64,000 nucleotides of DNA from Parastagonospora avenae f. sp. tritici 18332-5 (GCA_022559985.1 JAFJTR010000055.1:62001-126000); one strand, 5' to 3'; shown: positions 45,580 to 58,281, counted from the stretch's first letter. Numbers and translations: made by a program. Notes: a model not told the origin generated them from the sequence alone.

Positions 45580-46742
45580 CTAACATACACCTAGAGCAGT
45601 AGCAAAGATGTCACATACCTCTTCGAAGTTAGTTGCCACGGCCGAGCCTTGGTCTCTTAGACGATTGTGTCCCGATCCACGAGTTGTATCCCACGAATTG
45701 GTGAGCGACAGAGGTGGTTTAGAAATTGCCAATCTTATCGAGTATCTTTGCACTTTTTCCCCGTCGCGCGTCTGTATCGCTACTTTGGCCTCTTCTGCAG
45801 TTACAAAGTCGAGGGTAATTCCTGAACCGGACAAGATCGATGTTGCATTGATGTACTTGAAATTTCTGCTAGTGTTCAGGACATTGAATCCATGGAAAAG
45901 TTCATAGATGCGAATCGCAAGGGGATACGAGTCTATCGCGGAAAATGTAGAAGGGGGCATATTCTCGATTGTGACACGGCAAGATTCTCTCAAGGCAGCA
46001 AAAATGTCTTTTGGTGGTTCCAGAATACTTCACGCAGCTTTGATTGCCACATAGAAGGATTCGGAGTAGCATGCCTGGCCGTCCGGGGAAACAGTCAGCT
46101 TCGGTATAGTGCACGGTTGAGGCTTGAAAGCATACCAGCCTCGTTCAATACCAAAAGTGAAGAATTGACTTCTTTCTATTGGCTGAGACACTTTGATCAT
46201 AACCTCGCGATTAAACAAGTATCCCCCGTTGAGCGTGGTAATTGCAGACTGTGTCTGGCCAGAATCCTTCAAGAGCACGTGATAGACGGTGTCGTTTTGT
46301 GCCAGATGGTCGAAGCGCATAACTATTTGCTCTCTATTTCCATCAGTTTCATTCCTCTAGGCTATTAGAAGAGAGGTATCATGCAAGTTAAAGCCGCTTT
46401 CCTAAAAGAATTGCCGAACATCGGTCTCTCGAGCAAACATTGGCAGACTCTAGATTGTCAAGAAACGTGATTGGTCTAGTCGCTTTTGACCCTGCCATCT
46501 CAAAAAAAACTGGGAGTTGCCAAATCCTGTTTTTGTGCTTCTGTTAATTTCGTCATCTTGATCAATTTGGTACTTGACGTGGCGTGAGGCTGCCGCCGCG
46601 TGGGCACGGCCGATGGTATGGTCTTCCCAGTGCGGCGATTCTTGTCAGGGGGGCTCGCATAGTGCCTCAAAGTCGATACACCCGATGGCATAAAGTAATG
46701 AGCCAAGGACAGGGGGCGCGTGGGAAGCCATTGCGAAAACAT
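45580..46742 (-). pseudogene. decayed RRM-domain protein gene
   Basis: Two RRM-like domains are readable but broken. Segment 46320-46030 (YHVLLKDSGQ...REVMIKV) and segment 46029-45580 (CRVTIENMPP...ITLDFVTAEEAKVAIQ) share one frame and are split by a single TGA at 46030-46032. Further upstream a first RRM strand (RPITFLDNLES) is followed by a frame change and an in-frame TAG just before ESGFNL. An 8-T run near 46502-46509 separates it from an open frame starting at 46742. CGA to TGA and CAG or GAG to TAG changes would fit C-to-T decay. It could alternatively be a gene with unusual introns, but the single TGA leaves no room for one there. Confidence 0.5.
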
Positions 46743-47034
46743 CCTACGCGCTTAGATGTGGACGTGCGAGAAATGTCTGACTGTGGCGGGGAAAGGTCGC
46801 GGTGTGCGACCTTGAAGCGCAATAACAATGTCGTATCTTCGGCTCGAAAACTATGTCATGACCCTTGGCCACCAGGAATATCAAAGGACTGACTTGGCGT
46901 TGGTGGAATATCTAGATGTTGGTAAGCAAGTGACGCTCGATCTTCTCTCGCGAGATGACGCGGTCGCAGTATCGATAAGCGGGTGAGGCGATCCTTCCCC
47001 TGCACCAACAACACCCACCACATATATCACGACC
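46743..47034. other. short intergenic region
   Basis: Divergent space between the RRM relic and the Rdx gene. Nothing else is seen. Confidence 0.5.
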
Positions 47035-47597
47035 ATGGCCTCGACACAGACCGCGCCTGTCGCGCTCCCCCGCGTAGCCATTACGTTCTGTACGCAGTGT
47101 CGATGGATGCTGCGCGCAGCTTACTTTGCTCAAGAACTACTGTCGACATTCGGGAACCAGATTGGCGAGGTCGCACTACTACCGGCGACAGGAGGCTTGT
47201 TTACTGTGGAGCTGGTAAGTTATCTTCTAAAAGTCGGTGGAAGTGTTAGGCTTATTGTGAATGAAGACGTACGTGCCTCCTGGAAGCGAAATTGTAGATG
47301 CCAAGAAGGTACTACTTTGGGACAGGAAGACTGAGGGAGGGTTCCCAGGTAAGCAACGCGAAAGGCAGCTATTTGCAATGAGGCTCACTTTGAACAGAGA
47401 CAAAAGTGTTGAAACAGCTGGTGAGAGACCACATCGATCCAAACCGGGATTTGGGGCACTCGGACAAGCATGGCAAGAAGAAAGCAGTGAGCACAGAGAC
47501 TGAAACCCAAGATCAGTCACAGTCACAAGAAATCACCGAGAAGCCTGTGGAAATTAAGCGGAATCCAGATGGCACGATATGTGAAGATTGCAAATAA
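47035..47597 (+). CDS. Rdx/SelW-SelT-SelH family thioredoxin-like protein
   Basis: A 153-residue protein in three exons: 47035-47214, 47267-47348 and 47398-47597, with introns of 52 and 49 nt. C19-T-Q-C22 is the Rdx redox motif, with cysteine in the place of the selenocysteine of animal SelW. CRWMLRAAYFAQELLSTF is the first helix. LPATGGLFTVEL forms the following strand, and after the intron VLLWDRKTEGGFPETKVLKQLVRD is diagnostic of fungal members. The C-terminus adds a charged tail and a second CxxC (CEDC). The family is thought to act in thiol redox control, and the partner is unknown. Confidence 0.9.
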
Positions 47598-47774
47598 GAG
47601 TCAAGGAAACGGGTGTCATTGCTATGCGAGAACTGCGCTGCCTCGCCGGACCAAGTGTGCGGTGCCACCAAACTGGCCTATATGCGTCTCAAATCATCTT
47701 CATTCCCTGGACATTTAACAGGGTACTGAATCATCGTACATTCCTCCGCCTCTTTTAACTAGCTGGAGCGTCAT

Positions 47775-48779
47775 CTAGTTCTTCTTCACCTTCTCAATCC
47801 CGCTCGTCAGTCGGATATCCATGCGTTGCATGTCCTTGCGCATCATCTCCATATCCTCCTTTTGTCGCTTGAGCTGGAGGGACAGATCCTGCGACATCTT
47901 CTGGATACGCGCCTCGCATGTAGCATCTGCGGGTCCCGGCGTTGAAGGATAGTAGGTTCCTTGCGCGTTCGGCGGGCCAAGGGCGTCAACAATGTTGTCG
48001 ATACGCAGGCCATAAGATTCGGAGAGGGCGGCAAGGTTGTTGTATCGCTGGTCAACGTCTTGAAGCTTGACGCTGTATATCTCGCCGGTGAGATTCGTGA
48101 CAGCCTTTGTACGCTCGACAAGGTCCAGTACCTGGTGGTACATGTTGTTGTTGTAACCGCGAGTGATGATACCAAGGCCTGAAGGACCATAGACATGAGC
48201 GGCAAAGACAGCCACAACCGCAGCAATGAAGGCGGTCATCATTGTAGCTGCTGCTGACCACGCCCAATCTTTGGCCAAAGCGCGACCCTCTTTGCACTCT
48301 CGTAGCATGTCTGTGGCGCGCCACACCCGCTCTGCAGCTCGGGTCGAATGCTCCATGAGCTTTTGGACCTCCTCGGTTATAAGCGAGTTTGCTTGAGCTT
48401 TTGTCTCTTCGCTCAGAGTCGAGGTCTCCATTTCATCCATGTAGTCCGCAGTCTTCTTGTTGACAATTGCAAGAACGTCTGATGCGGCGCCACTCACAGC
48501 AGTTGAGTAATCCGTCGCTCTGGCTACGCGGACAGCGAGGTACTCTGGAAGCAGTCGTGTAGGTCTGAATTTGGCGACCGCGTTCTCGAGCTTAGAGACA
48601 GCAGCGCTGAGAGCTGGGTAACCAAGGTGCCTCTCCCATTGGTAAAGTGGTGCCTTGTTTTCTTCTTGCGCTTTGACGTACATATTGAGGCGATACATTT
48701 GATCTTGGACCTCCGATAAACAGTGAACGATGTAGTCGGCGGCATTGCGCGGCGGCGCTTCCTGGGTGTCTTCGCTCAT
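47775..48779 (-). CDS. coiled-coil membrane protein of unknown function
   Basis: Single-exon, 334 residues. The N-terminal half is helical and soluble, with a polar 120-residue region (MYRLNMYVKAQEENKAPLY...). A single membrane span (WSAAATMMTAFIAAVVAVFAA) lies near residue 195. The C-terminal part contains predicted coiled coils, the last (LSLQLKRQKEDMEMMRKDMQRM) ending the protein. No signal peptide or catalytic motif is visible. I do not recognise a named family. Confidence 0.6.
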   Translation of the reverse strand: MSEDTQEAPPRNAADYIVHCLSEVQDQMYRLNMYVKAQEENKAPLYQWERHLGYPALSAAVSKLENAVAKFRPTRLLPEYLAVRVARATDYSTAVSGAASDVLAIVNKKTADYMDEMETSTLSEETKAQANSLITEEVQKLMEHSTRAAERVWRATDMLRECKEGRALAKDWAWSAAATMMTAFIAAVVAVFAAHVYGPSGLGIITRGYNNNMYHQVLDLVERTKAVTNLTGEIYSVKLQDVDQRYNNLAALSESYGLRIDNIVDALGPPNAQGTYYPSTPGPADATCEARIQKMSQDLSLQLKRQKEDMEMMRKDMQRMDIRLTSGIEKVKKN

Positions 48780-51108
48780 TTTGTTGATTTGTGCTCGTGT
48801 GCGGCGATATGGTGAGAGCGAAGCGCTTGCTGGTGCGGGGGGTTGAGGTGGAGAGAGATGGGGTCAGAGGTCAGTTGTAGACGAGGATAAAGATAATGCG
48901 TGCGCAGATGCAGACGCCTCGGCTTAGGCAACAAGAGATGCTCGCCAGGTGAGAGAGTGCATTCGAGGTGAAAGTACCGTGTATGCTCAGTGCTGAACTG
49001 TGATTGGCTGCTTGAAGGTGCGGCGGTCAAAGCGCCCTTTCACTGAGGAAGCTGCGATGCCGCACCCATAGCAAACATAATAGATCACTGTAAAAAATCG
49101 ATAGGGAGGAGGATCGTCGACGGCGATGATGAAGAAGGCTTGAAGGTACTCGACATGATCATATATATCGAAAGTTCGTGCGCACTGTACCGAAATACTA
49201 AGCACTATCAATGTGTGAATGGCATATTCGAGCCTGAACAGACTTAAAGGCACGTTACGAAATAAAACTGTGTGGAAAAGACCTTGAAGTTACACATGCT
49301 CAGCTACCACTATGCTATTAGTGGCGCTATTTCGTGACGTGACATGTCAAGCTGGTGTTGCTATAACTGAAAAGGAAGAAATGACCAAGGTTGCTGTACT
49401 GAATTTGACTTTGTCCACAAAGTTGGTGAATGTTTTGACATGATGGCGAGCCTCCTTGAGGCGAAATTGCGACCGCCAATACTCGCCGTGCTTCAACTTC
49501 TGCGACATGCATCCGCTTCGCAAGAGTACTTTCCCAATATCGACCTGGAGGCGCGAACGACCGTTGGAGAAATTGGCAAAAGCGGTACTAGGACAGTGGC
49601 TCGGTGACTCCCAGATTGATCTGGAATGGCCAGCACCCAAGATCAAACGTTAGTTGTATGACCAATTACGTGCTTGTCTGGTCGTGTAGCACACCAGGAA
49701 ATATGATGCGTCTAAAGCAGTGATTTGGATCATGTCGGAGAATTCAGGACCGTCAAATGCGGAAAAAATAAGCCTCGACAAATTGCTGCATGCAGTTCCT
49801 CAGGCAATTAGGACGATTAGGATTCTTACACAGCGTCAAGCCGCACCTCGCATGTCTCGGATTTTGTTGGATTTGCCTGTGCCACATCATGCATGTCGGG
49901 GACGCATAGAAACGCGTCTCTTCAGCGGTGGAAACCAACCAGCCAAGTTCATTCTGCAAGATACCCAAAGCGATCGCATTTATATCTGTAAGTAGTCGGG
50001 CACTGTACACAGTAACTTGAGCGTGGCCGCTCGTGCGACAGCTTCACCTCAATCAAAACTCCTGAGATGTATTGCGGTATCAGTGATTGCTATAATCTTG
50101 AGACTACCGTCAGAGAGAAGTAATGACGTACCTGCGTCGCTACGATCTTCTTGTATCTAGCAGATGTCTGGTGGCGGGCGATGATTCGTGCTGGTAATGT
50201 CAGGGGATTGAAGGGACAGAGGAGACCCGAAGACGACAAGGGTATGACGCAGATCGCGGCCTCTCCACAAAGCCAACGCCGATCCACCAACGCGACTCAT
50301 TGGCGCGTCGATGAACACACTCTTTTCTCCTGTCATTGCGTTGTGAACACAAACGTTTTGATGAAACAGTACTACGAATTGCGCGCCGTGGTTCAGCGCC
50401 CAGGCTGTGGGGAAGCCTGCGTGTTGTGCAACAGCTGAGTGACCATCCAGCTCACCACTTCGCACTTGGGCCATCGAGACTCAACCTCAGCTTGGCGAAA
50501 CTTATCTCGCACGTCTGTTCGGATGCGCGCTATGCCGCCCACGACCTGTCGATCACACATGCACCCACCAAACCCGGATGATCCATTTACTTTCTTACAT
50601 TGTACCTCTGTCGACACCACTTGCCCGCTTGATAGCAACGAACTGATGGGTACGAGAAGACGTTCAAGCGATCTCGGGGTTCAGCTAGACCACTTCCCCA
50701 TGTTCTGGATTCTTTTTCAGCTTCGCTTTGCCCGTGCGATCTGGAATTCTGAGCGCTCAGCCATTGAGCGCCATGGCGCTGGTAAATGCAAGCCACAAGT
50801 ACCCTTTCGCTAGGGAGACCAATCGGAGCAGGGTCTACAGCTAAATTCGCTCCACCTCGTCGCCTAGATTACAGCCTCATGTACTAAAGATGCGCTAAGT
50901 GATGATCCGTCCACAGGCTTCGCTTTGACATCAGAAGGAGCTGAGCTTATGACATGGGCTAGGTGCTAGGTTCCATGTACATATCTGCAGGCTCCCACAG
51001 TTTTCGGGTGTGGTACTGAGCATTATATCAAGACTCGCGGAAGCTAGGTAACTTGCTGCTGCAAAGACCTTCGCAGCGGTAACATAACAAAACCATACTC
51101 CAAGAAAT
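48780..51108. other. long intergenic region
   Basis: About 2.3 kb with no convincing gene. A small open frame from 49441 on the plus strand (MMASLLEAKLRPPILAVLQ...) looks protein-like but ends early, and the +1 frame continues (LGQWLGDSQIDLEWP), so it may be a broken small gene. The rest shows nothing. Confidence 0.45.
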
Positions 51109-54100
51109 ATGGTGTCGGACCAGCATCCGCATTGTAGCGTGCCCAGCACGCCAGAGCACTATCGACCCATGGTTCCGGGTCGAAGTTCCTCAATCTCCGC
51201 ACGCACACGGGGCAGGTCCGTCCAGGATAGATCAAGAGGAGCGTTCCGTCACAGTATGATCGACGATAGCGGACACCGATTCGACTTTTTCGACAACAGC
51301 TTGGAAGCGACGAACACAACACCAGATCTATGCTACGCAATGGGGAGAACATCTTCGCCTCGTCGCACGACTGGGAGGTCCGCTAGCTGTTCAGAGCCAA
51401 CAAAAAACATGCTGGAGTCGACAAAAGTGCAACGCTGGGCCGGCCTTACTCGTTCTGTATGCAATTGGGATGGGCTGCGAAAAGTGAGTAGAGGTCAGCA
51501 AACCTGTGTCCTGTCCGTCACTAAAACCTCTAGGATCCCGAGTTATGGGTGCAAGATGGCGATTGTACAGTCCATCTATATGCGCGCGGAGCTTCTCGTC
51601 GAGGGCCATCATTCCGTGTTCCACTAAGAGCCCTCCGAAAAAAGCACTGCGACGGTATGCTTAACAGCTGCTATGCACAGACCGTATCAGAAGATCCGTC
51701 CAACCCACACGAGCCACAACCAGTCCAGACATTCAGCAGTTCAGTACGAGAAGCAGCCTTGGTAGAGATCTACATACCAGCCCCAGAACACGCCTCCAGG
51801 GAAGAGGCCTTCGACTGGCATATCACAACGCGCAATTTCTTCGCCTACGTCCTTGGGCAACCACTGGTAGGACGCCATATGGGTCAAGCGTTCGTGAACT
51901 TGTCCGAAAGAATGCAATTCTTTCGCTCCGAGCATGTCAACAATCACCAGGACTTCTTAGCATACGCCGAGAACCAAGGATACCGGGACCTCGTTGAATG
52001 CACCGATTACGCCTTGGCCAGCCTTTACTACGCAGAAAAGTACAAGCTGCGGAACGTTTGGATCGACGCATTTACCCACTGTGTCGGCATGGGTGACAGC
52101 CTGGATTTAAGTCCAGAATATTTGGTACGTGTCATGTTGGACAAGGTTTGTTGTCCTAGCTAACAGCCCCTAGTTGATTTCACGACTGACCAAGGCACTG
52201 ATCACACGGGCCTGCCTCGAGCTCGACATCCACCTGAACAGTGTATCCAAAGCCTTGAGCGACTTTCTCCAGGAGGACTTTTCGCCAGCTTACCTCGGAC
52301 TTCCACAAGGAGCACGTCACTATCTTATCCAATTCCAAGTGTTTCTGCAGGAGTTCTATGCCGAGAGACTCGGACATTGGCCGCCGCCGAACAGCGCTTT
52401 GCACTTTCCGAAAACTCTTTACAAGTCCATGTTTCATGACTTCACGAGCCTGTACGTACTTCTCGCGGATTACCAATCTTACAACGACATCACTTCACAG
52501 AAGCCTGCCAGCGGTGGCATCTGCGTACTGCAAAATCTGGCCCATTTTGACGAAAGACATAAATTCACTGCGCAAGCTCACCGCCTACCTCTGCTTCCAA
52601 CTGAGCCTGTGGCCGAAAAGTCGAAGCCTCTTTCATCAGCATCATATTATAAGAAACCATGCGATACCAGTGCTGCTCTTGCACTAGCAACAAACGGTCT
52701 CGATGCTAGTATTTCAGAATCCAAGATAATCCGGGCGTACATGCAGTTTGAAAGAACTCATGCCACGAATTCAACGGATAGCTTGTCTGCGGTTGACGCT
52801 CGAAAGGTCAGGTGGCTCGTGATCTATGGCACTCTTCAGTATCTGACGTCCGCCCTCCGTGCACCGAGCGCGGTCCGTGACGTTGATAGCCCAGAGTACC
52901 CACTTTGTTGTCTCGTTGCTGGACAGTCGTTATGGAACACGGCAAACCCAGCATCGATCTCACCAGCAAGCAATGTCAGTAATGGCACAGGTGCGAGCAC
53001 AGATTACTTCGACGGCTTGCCACGTACATCCATCCAGCCTGACTGCAACCGCGAAGATTATATCAATGCAGACACACCGGCGAAACCGTTACCAACTCGA
53101 CAGTCCTCCGTACGCTCTTTCCGGCCACTATCTTCCTTGTCTGTGCGAGGGTCTCGTAGAAACAGCTTGACCTCGAAGCCTTCATCGCATTGCGCAACAA
53201 TCGTCCATGGGTATGGTGACGGCTTGAACCAGGCCACTAAGGAAGAAGCAAAGCAAAGTGCTACCATCAACGAGGACGCGGACGGAGAAATTCCCTGGCT
53301 GCGGCCCCAAGCTCTGTCTATTCAACACAGCAAAGCCACGCCTATTAGCAGACCTCGTACTGCTGTGCCTCTTACTGTTGAACCTCGAGGCCATACGCGC
53401 AACCGTACTCCACTTCTCCACACATTCCAGCTAGACCAAGTGGAGATGTCTGCTTCTGTCGATGAAGCCAACGACTCAATGAGCAGGTCTGATAGCACCA
53501 GCTCGATGGGAAGTTCAATATGGACAGATGGCGGCAGCGCAGCATCGTCCAAGTCCAGTGCGCATGGAGAAAGACCGCATATCTACAAGACAAGTACAGC
53601 TGATGGGCTTCTTGGTGGGCTCGTGTCTGTGGACGGCACTCGAGTGTCGTTAGAGATGCCCTCTAATCGATCGTCTATCGTAAACCCATCCCACGCAGAC
53701 ATACACCGTCAGAGATTGACCCAGGAACTTGATCTGCATCCCCTCCTACGAACCTCCCACGAGGAGAAAGACGGATTTGTTTTCGATTTCAGTTCGCAAC
53801 CCTCAGAAGCAGCTATGTCTGCTCCAGTTGTACACACAGTAGAGTCGGCTATCTACGATCCGCCTTCGCCATCTGTATACGCGGCGTCGGTCAGGAGCGC
53901 TGTGTTACCCGACTACGACTTAACAGCTGCGGCTCCTGCACCCGATATCGCTCGATTTAAGAAAACCCGCGGCTCAGAGTTCATCTCGGGTATCATCACC
54001 GCTCCCATCGAGCTTCGAGATCGTTACAACGCTGCTATCAAGCGACTAGAGAGCCCCGTTATCAAGTCAACCCACTACGATGGCGACTGCAGTGGCTCCA

Positions 54101-54228
54101 AGCCCAAAGCGCAGACACCCACAGTCACCAAAACCTCGCACGCAGCTAAGCCATCATCGCTGCGCAACCGAATCTGGCAAGACGATGGAAAACTGGAGAG
54201 ACGTATGTCTTCGCTTTGGCGCCGTTAA
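51109..54228 (+). CDS. large fungal protein, DUF8004-like
   Basis: A 1006-residue protein in three exons: 51109-51483, 51534-52124 and 52174-54228, with introns of 50 and 49 nt. The N-terminus is disordered (about 1-100). A first conserved block has WAGLTRSVCNWDGLRKDPELW and VHLYARG. The helical core includes FDWHITTRNFFAYVLGQPLVGRHMGQAF and YRDLVECTDYALASLYYAEKYKLRNVW, and later VRWLVIYGTLQYL and PLCCLV. I believe this is the fungal DUF8004 family, recalled and not checked. The C-terminal half is Ser/Thr-rich and disordered, closing with a basic LRNRIWQDDGKLERRMSSLWRR. There is no membrane span, and function is unknown. Confidence 0.75.
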
Positions 54229-54467
54229 ATTCTGTGACATGCGCATTCGCATGCTCACTTCACCAACACCACTCTTGCGACTTTTCTTTGTCTTCTCCAA
54301 GCTCCTTTTCTAGCGTCGGCGTTTGGGGCCTTTTCGACTTTTGTACATGTTCTATACCCAGCACTTTGAGAGACTGTATGTATTAAAAAGCAAAATGATA
54401 AAATGAAACTATTACTTCCAAGCCTCATCGTGTTTGACATATTTGATTCTCCCTATTCTTCGTTGAA

Positions 54468-54884
54468 CTACTTGAAGGGCATGGGCCTACCTCGATCCCA
54501 TACGTTCAACTCGTCCTTCCCTTCTAGCTGCTTGAATGTCTTTCCACAGCACTCCACACGCGTGCGGATGCACTCCCGTACTACCCACTCAACCCCTTCA
54601 TCGTTAACCGTCACGTCGCCAATCTCCAAGCAACTCAACGCCAGTTCGTTGATACTCTTCAACAAGAGGTTCGAAAAAGTTGACCTCGGTGATGCCTGAG
54701 GCGTGTGCTCGTGCATCGGATCCTGTGTGAGAAAGGTCGGCGCATCGGACGTCAACCCTATCGAGGAAGATCTTGACAAGATGGTCCTCCTGTTATTCGA
54801 ACTGTGTATCCCAGATTCTGCTGCACTACTCGCATTACTTTCGAACGACGGCTCTACGTAACTAGGTCTTCTCCAGAAGCGCAT
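54468..54884 (-). CDS. small fungal hypothetical protein
   Basis: Single-exon, 138 residues. The N-terminal half is Ser-rich and basic (MRFWRRPSYVEPSFESN). The C-terminal half is more structured with INELALSCLEIGDVTVNDEGVEWVVRECIRTRVECCGKTFKQLEGKDELNVW split across about 55 residues, including two adjacent cysteines. Converges with the DUF8004-like gene at 240 bp. No family is recognised. It may be a real short gene because codon usage and an ATG start are consistent. Confidence 0.5.
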   Translation of the reverse strand: MRFWRRPSYVEPSFESNASSAAESGIHSSNNRRTILSRSSSIGLTSDAPTFLTQDPMHEHTPQASPRSTFSNLLLKSINELALSCLEIGDVTVNDEGVEWVVRECIRTRVECCGKTFKQLEGKDELNVWDRGRPMPFK

Positions 54885-55363
54885 GTCGTCAGAACGTTAA
54901 CTCGGAAGTGGTAGTAGTCAAAGCACTCCACGCTTGCGCTGTGTTTTATAGTGTTCTGTGCATATAGTGAAGATCTACACCCCGCAGACGAATATTCGGC
55001 CTTCGTCGTTTACTGCACTGTGTCATTGCCCGAAATTTGGTTCACTGGTCTGCAAATGATGTAATAGTTACGGGCGCTACTATAAGCGTGAATGCTAAGT
55101 TAGTGCCCTTCACTGCCGGCATTTGCGAAAGCGGGATCGGAATTTGGATCGGCATCATGCTGAGCAAAATCTGCATGATGATGGAGAAAAGCGATTTATT
55201 AGGTTTTGCAACGTCATGCCGTGCTTTGACGAGATGCGCAGCTGCGTCACGATAAGTTGACGGCACTGCAGGAGAAGGTTTGTGTGCATCACATGCTCTG
55301 CATCTTCACCAGGTGATGTAATAATCTGTACGCGCTCTCTCAAGCTATTGCTACAGGAATCTA
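54885..55363. other. intergenic region
   Basis: Nothing is seen. The MFS transporter stop lies at 55364. Confidence 0.5.
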
Positions 55364-57104
55364 TCATCTCCTATGCGAGCCTGAATGGACTTGATAGCTT
55401 ATCAGCACAGTATGAGGTACTGAAAAAGGCCTTGAAGACATGCCATTCCGGGCGGCGGCATTCTTGCGTCTTTCCTCCTCAACCTCCCTAGCATACTTAC
55501 TGCGCGCCCTGATCTGAGGGCCGTTCCTGTAGATCACGTATACCGGAATACAGACCACAACCGACAGTGCAAACAATACCCAAGTCGCGTTCGTGACACC
55601 AAGTCCGCGGTACATGGGGCCGGTGTAGAAAGAGCAAAGACCGGCAAGGACGTCGCGAGAGAAGCCATTACCGCCCGTGGCAGAGGCGGAGTACTTACCT
55701 CCGTACGCGGCAACCATGTAGTCAATGGTGCCGAAGTAGATGGCCATGTTCGAGCACCCGATGAGAACAGCAAAGATCAGAGGCCCGATCCATGGGAGAG
55801 GCGGTCCCTTGACGAGGAATGCAGAGCCGAAGAGACCGATGGGAAGACCCAAGACGATGTACTGCAGGAACCACAGGCGGCTTTCGGGCGTGAGTTGTGC
55901 ACCCGTCTTGCGCTGCTGGTTGTGGCGCCTGATGACGGGGAGATACGCGCCCCAGGCGCACCAGTACCCTACGAAGAGGGCGAAGAGAGCAAGACTGAGC
56001 TGGCTGGGAGTGAAGCCCCAACCGTTCTTGAAGACGTAACTGTATGACTCGAGAAAGCTGAAGATAAGGGCGTCGGCAAATCCAGAGAGCATAGACAGGA
56101 AGCCGACAATGGGCTCGGTGACGAGCATCTTGTACGGGCGGAACATAATGGCAAAGATCTCCCCCTTACTGATTCTGTGGTCCTCAGTTGGTCCTTTGAC
56201 ATTGGCGCTAGGATCTGCCTTGCGGATTTTCTTCGCATGCCGATTTAGCATGATGGTGGAGCGACTTTCTGGAACGCAGAAGAAGTGGATGAGCTGGATA
56301 GTGGCACCGAAAGCAAGCTGAATCCAGAAGTTGAGTCTCCAGTCGAGATACTGCTCGATGGGACCACCGCAGATACCACCAATGACTGCAGCAAGATTAG
56401 CAAGCTGCTTCAATCTAGACACGACTATTCCTTACCAGAACCAAGACAAGACCAAAGACTCGCCCAAAGCACAGCAAACTGCTGATCCTCGGAATCGAAC
56501 ATGTCTGCAACCATACCCAGTGTAACAGAACCACCAGCAGAACAAAGACCACCAAGAAGACGAGCAGCGAGAACCATAGACCAGCTGGTGCTGGCACCAG
56601 CAAAGATCTGCCAGAGATTGACAGTGCCGAGCGAAATCTGCATCACCCAAAAGCGGCCAAAGTCCTCCGACCACGGTGCCCACAACTCACACCCGACACC
56701 ATATAGGATCAGAAACCAGGCCATGCCGGCTCTGGCGTTGGTGAAGTGGTTCTCACCGAGGTTGTATTCCTCGTTGAGAGGGCCGATCGCGTTCGAGTAC
56801 ACGGCCGCGTTGTAATCTACGAACATTCAAGCACTGGACCATCGCGGCTTCGATGAGACTTACTCATACTCGTCTGGCACAAGGCCACGACGGTGAGCAC
56901 GGCCCACTTCTTGTGGGACGACCATTGGTAGGCCGTGTGCTCGATGGCATTTGCCTCGTTGAGGATCAACGAGCCTGGCGTCGTCGTCGACGCCGAAGAG
57001 CTTTGCCCTAGGGCATTTGCCTCAAAGGCAGAAGAACTGGCCTCCTTTGCACCAGGCCCGTTGGAGTTGACGGTTGCATCGCTGGGATGCCTAAGTTCTG
57101 CCAT
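55364..57104 (-). CDS. MFS transporter (DHA1-type, polyamine/drug)
   Basis: A 547-residue transporter in three exons: 57104-56864, 56816-56436 and 56385-55364, with introns of 47 and 50 nt. The N-terminus is a 60-residue hydrophilic tail. Helices are visible from WAVLTVVALCQTSM on. Motifs include YNAAVYSNAIGPL, ARLLGGLCSAGGSVTLGMVADMF, DWRLNFWIQLAFGA and PESRSTIML. The last helix leads into a basic tail. The pattern fits the DHA1 family of proton antiporters for polyamines and toxic compounds. The extreme C-terminus (after KNAAARNG) looks unlike homologous tails and could reflect an unrecognised last intron. Confidence 0.87.
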
Positions 57105-57798
57105 GATAGGCGAGTTCTAGCAAAAAGAGTGAGTATGTGATTACAAATCTGTAAAATCACCTTGAATGTCTTCACTACTTACGTTGCAGGATGTCGTTTG
57201 TTGAGGTTGATAAGAGAATATGGGGAAACTCGTCAGTGTCACAGAAGACGTTTGCGGAGAAGATAAGAGACTGCAAATGTGGGGATTAAAGATATTTAAT
57301 ATGTTGCAGAATAATTCGAATTACCAAAAACCTGGTTCAACCCCTCTGATAACCTTAGTTCTCCCAAATCGTGGTACGCAACGGTATCCCGAACGGCCCG
57401 CTCTTACTTTCATGGTACACCAAGAGGGACCAGCAACTCCGATAGGATCGCGAGATAGTTCACTGCCTCGCTTTGGTCTAGGCTTCGGAAAATAAAGAGG
57501 GGTAAATAGCAAAATGTTGCATGCATTTGGTCGACGAAGCCGCCGTTTTCGAAGTGCTTCAATCGGCCACTGTGTGTTGAGCATGTGACCAGCGCTCATG
57601 CGCACATTCCAGGCTCTAGCTCCATTCCAGTACGTACCAAGGTCACATGCACAGAATGCATACCGGATAGTCTCAAAGCCTTATAATTCGCGCTACGAAA
57701 TTGCGCTGGCTACGGAGCATGAATGCAGCGAAGACGGCACAAGTCCAACACTGCCCACCCACAACCGACAACCACATCATACCCCTCCATAACAACCA
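57105..57798. other. intergenic region
   Basis: Promoter of the MFS gene and 3' flank of the next gene. No gene is seen. Confidence 0.55.
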
Positions 57799-58281
57799 TC
57801 ACGACCAATCACCACCTCCCTTTTCCTCGCACAACAAATCCCACTCTCCATCATCTTTCTCCCACGCACGCAGCGGCGTCCAAGTCCTCCCCGTCGTCTC
57901 CTCGAACTCGTTCTTCAACGCCTCAAAATGGACGCCCAAGTCGCGGACGAGATCTTCGTCCTGATCATCGAACTGCGCAGACCTGTATGTGACGAGTTCT
58001 TCCAGACAATTCACGATATTCTCACCGTGATCTGGAACCACTTTCAGATGCAGTTGGAGTAAGGACTGCCGTGGGCGTACGTCGTCCTTGTAAGCTTTGA
58101 GTGTGATAGCTGGCATGTTGTCTTTTCCCTGGTGCAGTACCTTGGTGGAACCGGTTGGGTCGTCGAAGTATGCGCCGTGGCCGGAGTCCAAGTTGCTGGT
58201 ACCTTGATGTTGTAAGGCGATCATATTGCACAGCTCGGTAGGCGAATTTGCTTCGATGTCACTGTCGTTGCCGGATTCCAC
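57799..58281 (-). CDS. small fungal hypothetical protein, start uncertain
   Basis: About 141-160 residues. The open frame begins at 58281 with GTG, so either an upstream exon supplies the start or it begins at ATG 58224 (MIALQHQG). Visible features are DDVRPRQSLLQLHLKVVPD, then CLEELVTYRSAQFDDQDEDLV and a C-terminal RTWTPLRAWEKDDGEWDLL. The composition is acidic and helical, with no membrane span. I do not recognise it. Confidence 0.4.
   Translation of the reverse strand: MESGNDSDIEANSPTELCNMIALQHQGTSNLDSGHGAYFDDPTGSTKVLHQGKDNMPAITLKAYKDDVRPRQSLLQLHLKVVPDHGENIVNCLEELVTYRSAQFDDQDEDLVRDLGVHFEALKNEFEETTGRTWTPLRAWEKDDGEWDLLCEEKGGGDWS

Noticed and set aside
49441..49653. Possible small gene starting MMASLLEAKLRPPILAVLQ
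   Set aside because: Looks protein-like but ends early, and the plausible continuation is in another frame. Not enough to call a gene or pseudogene.
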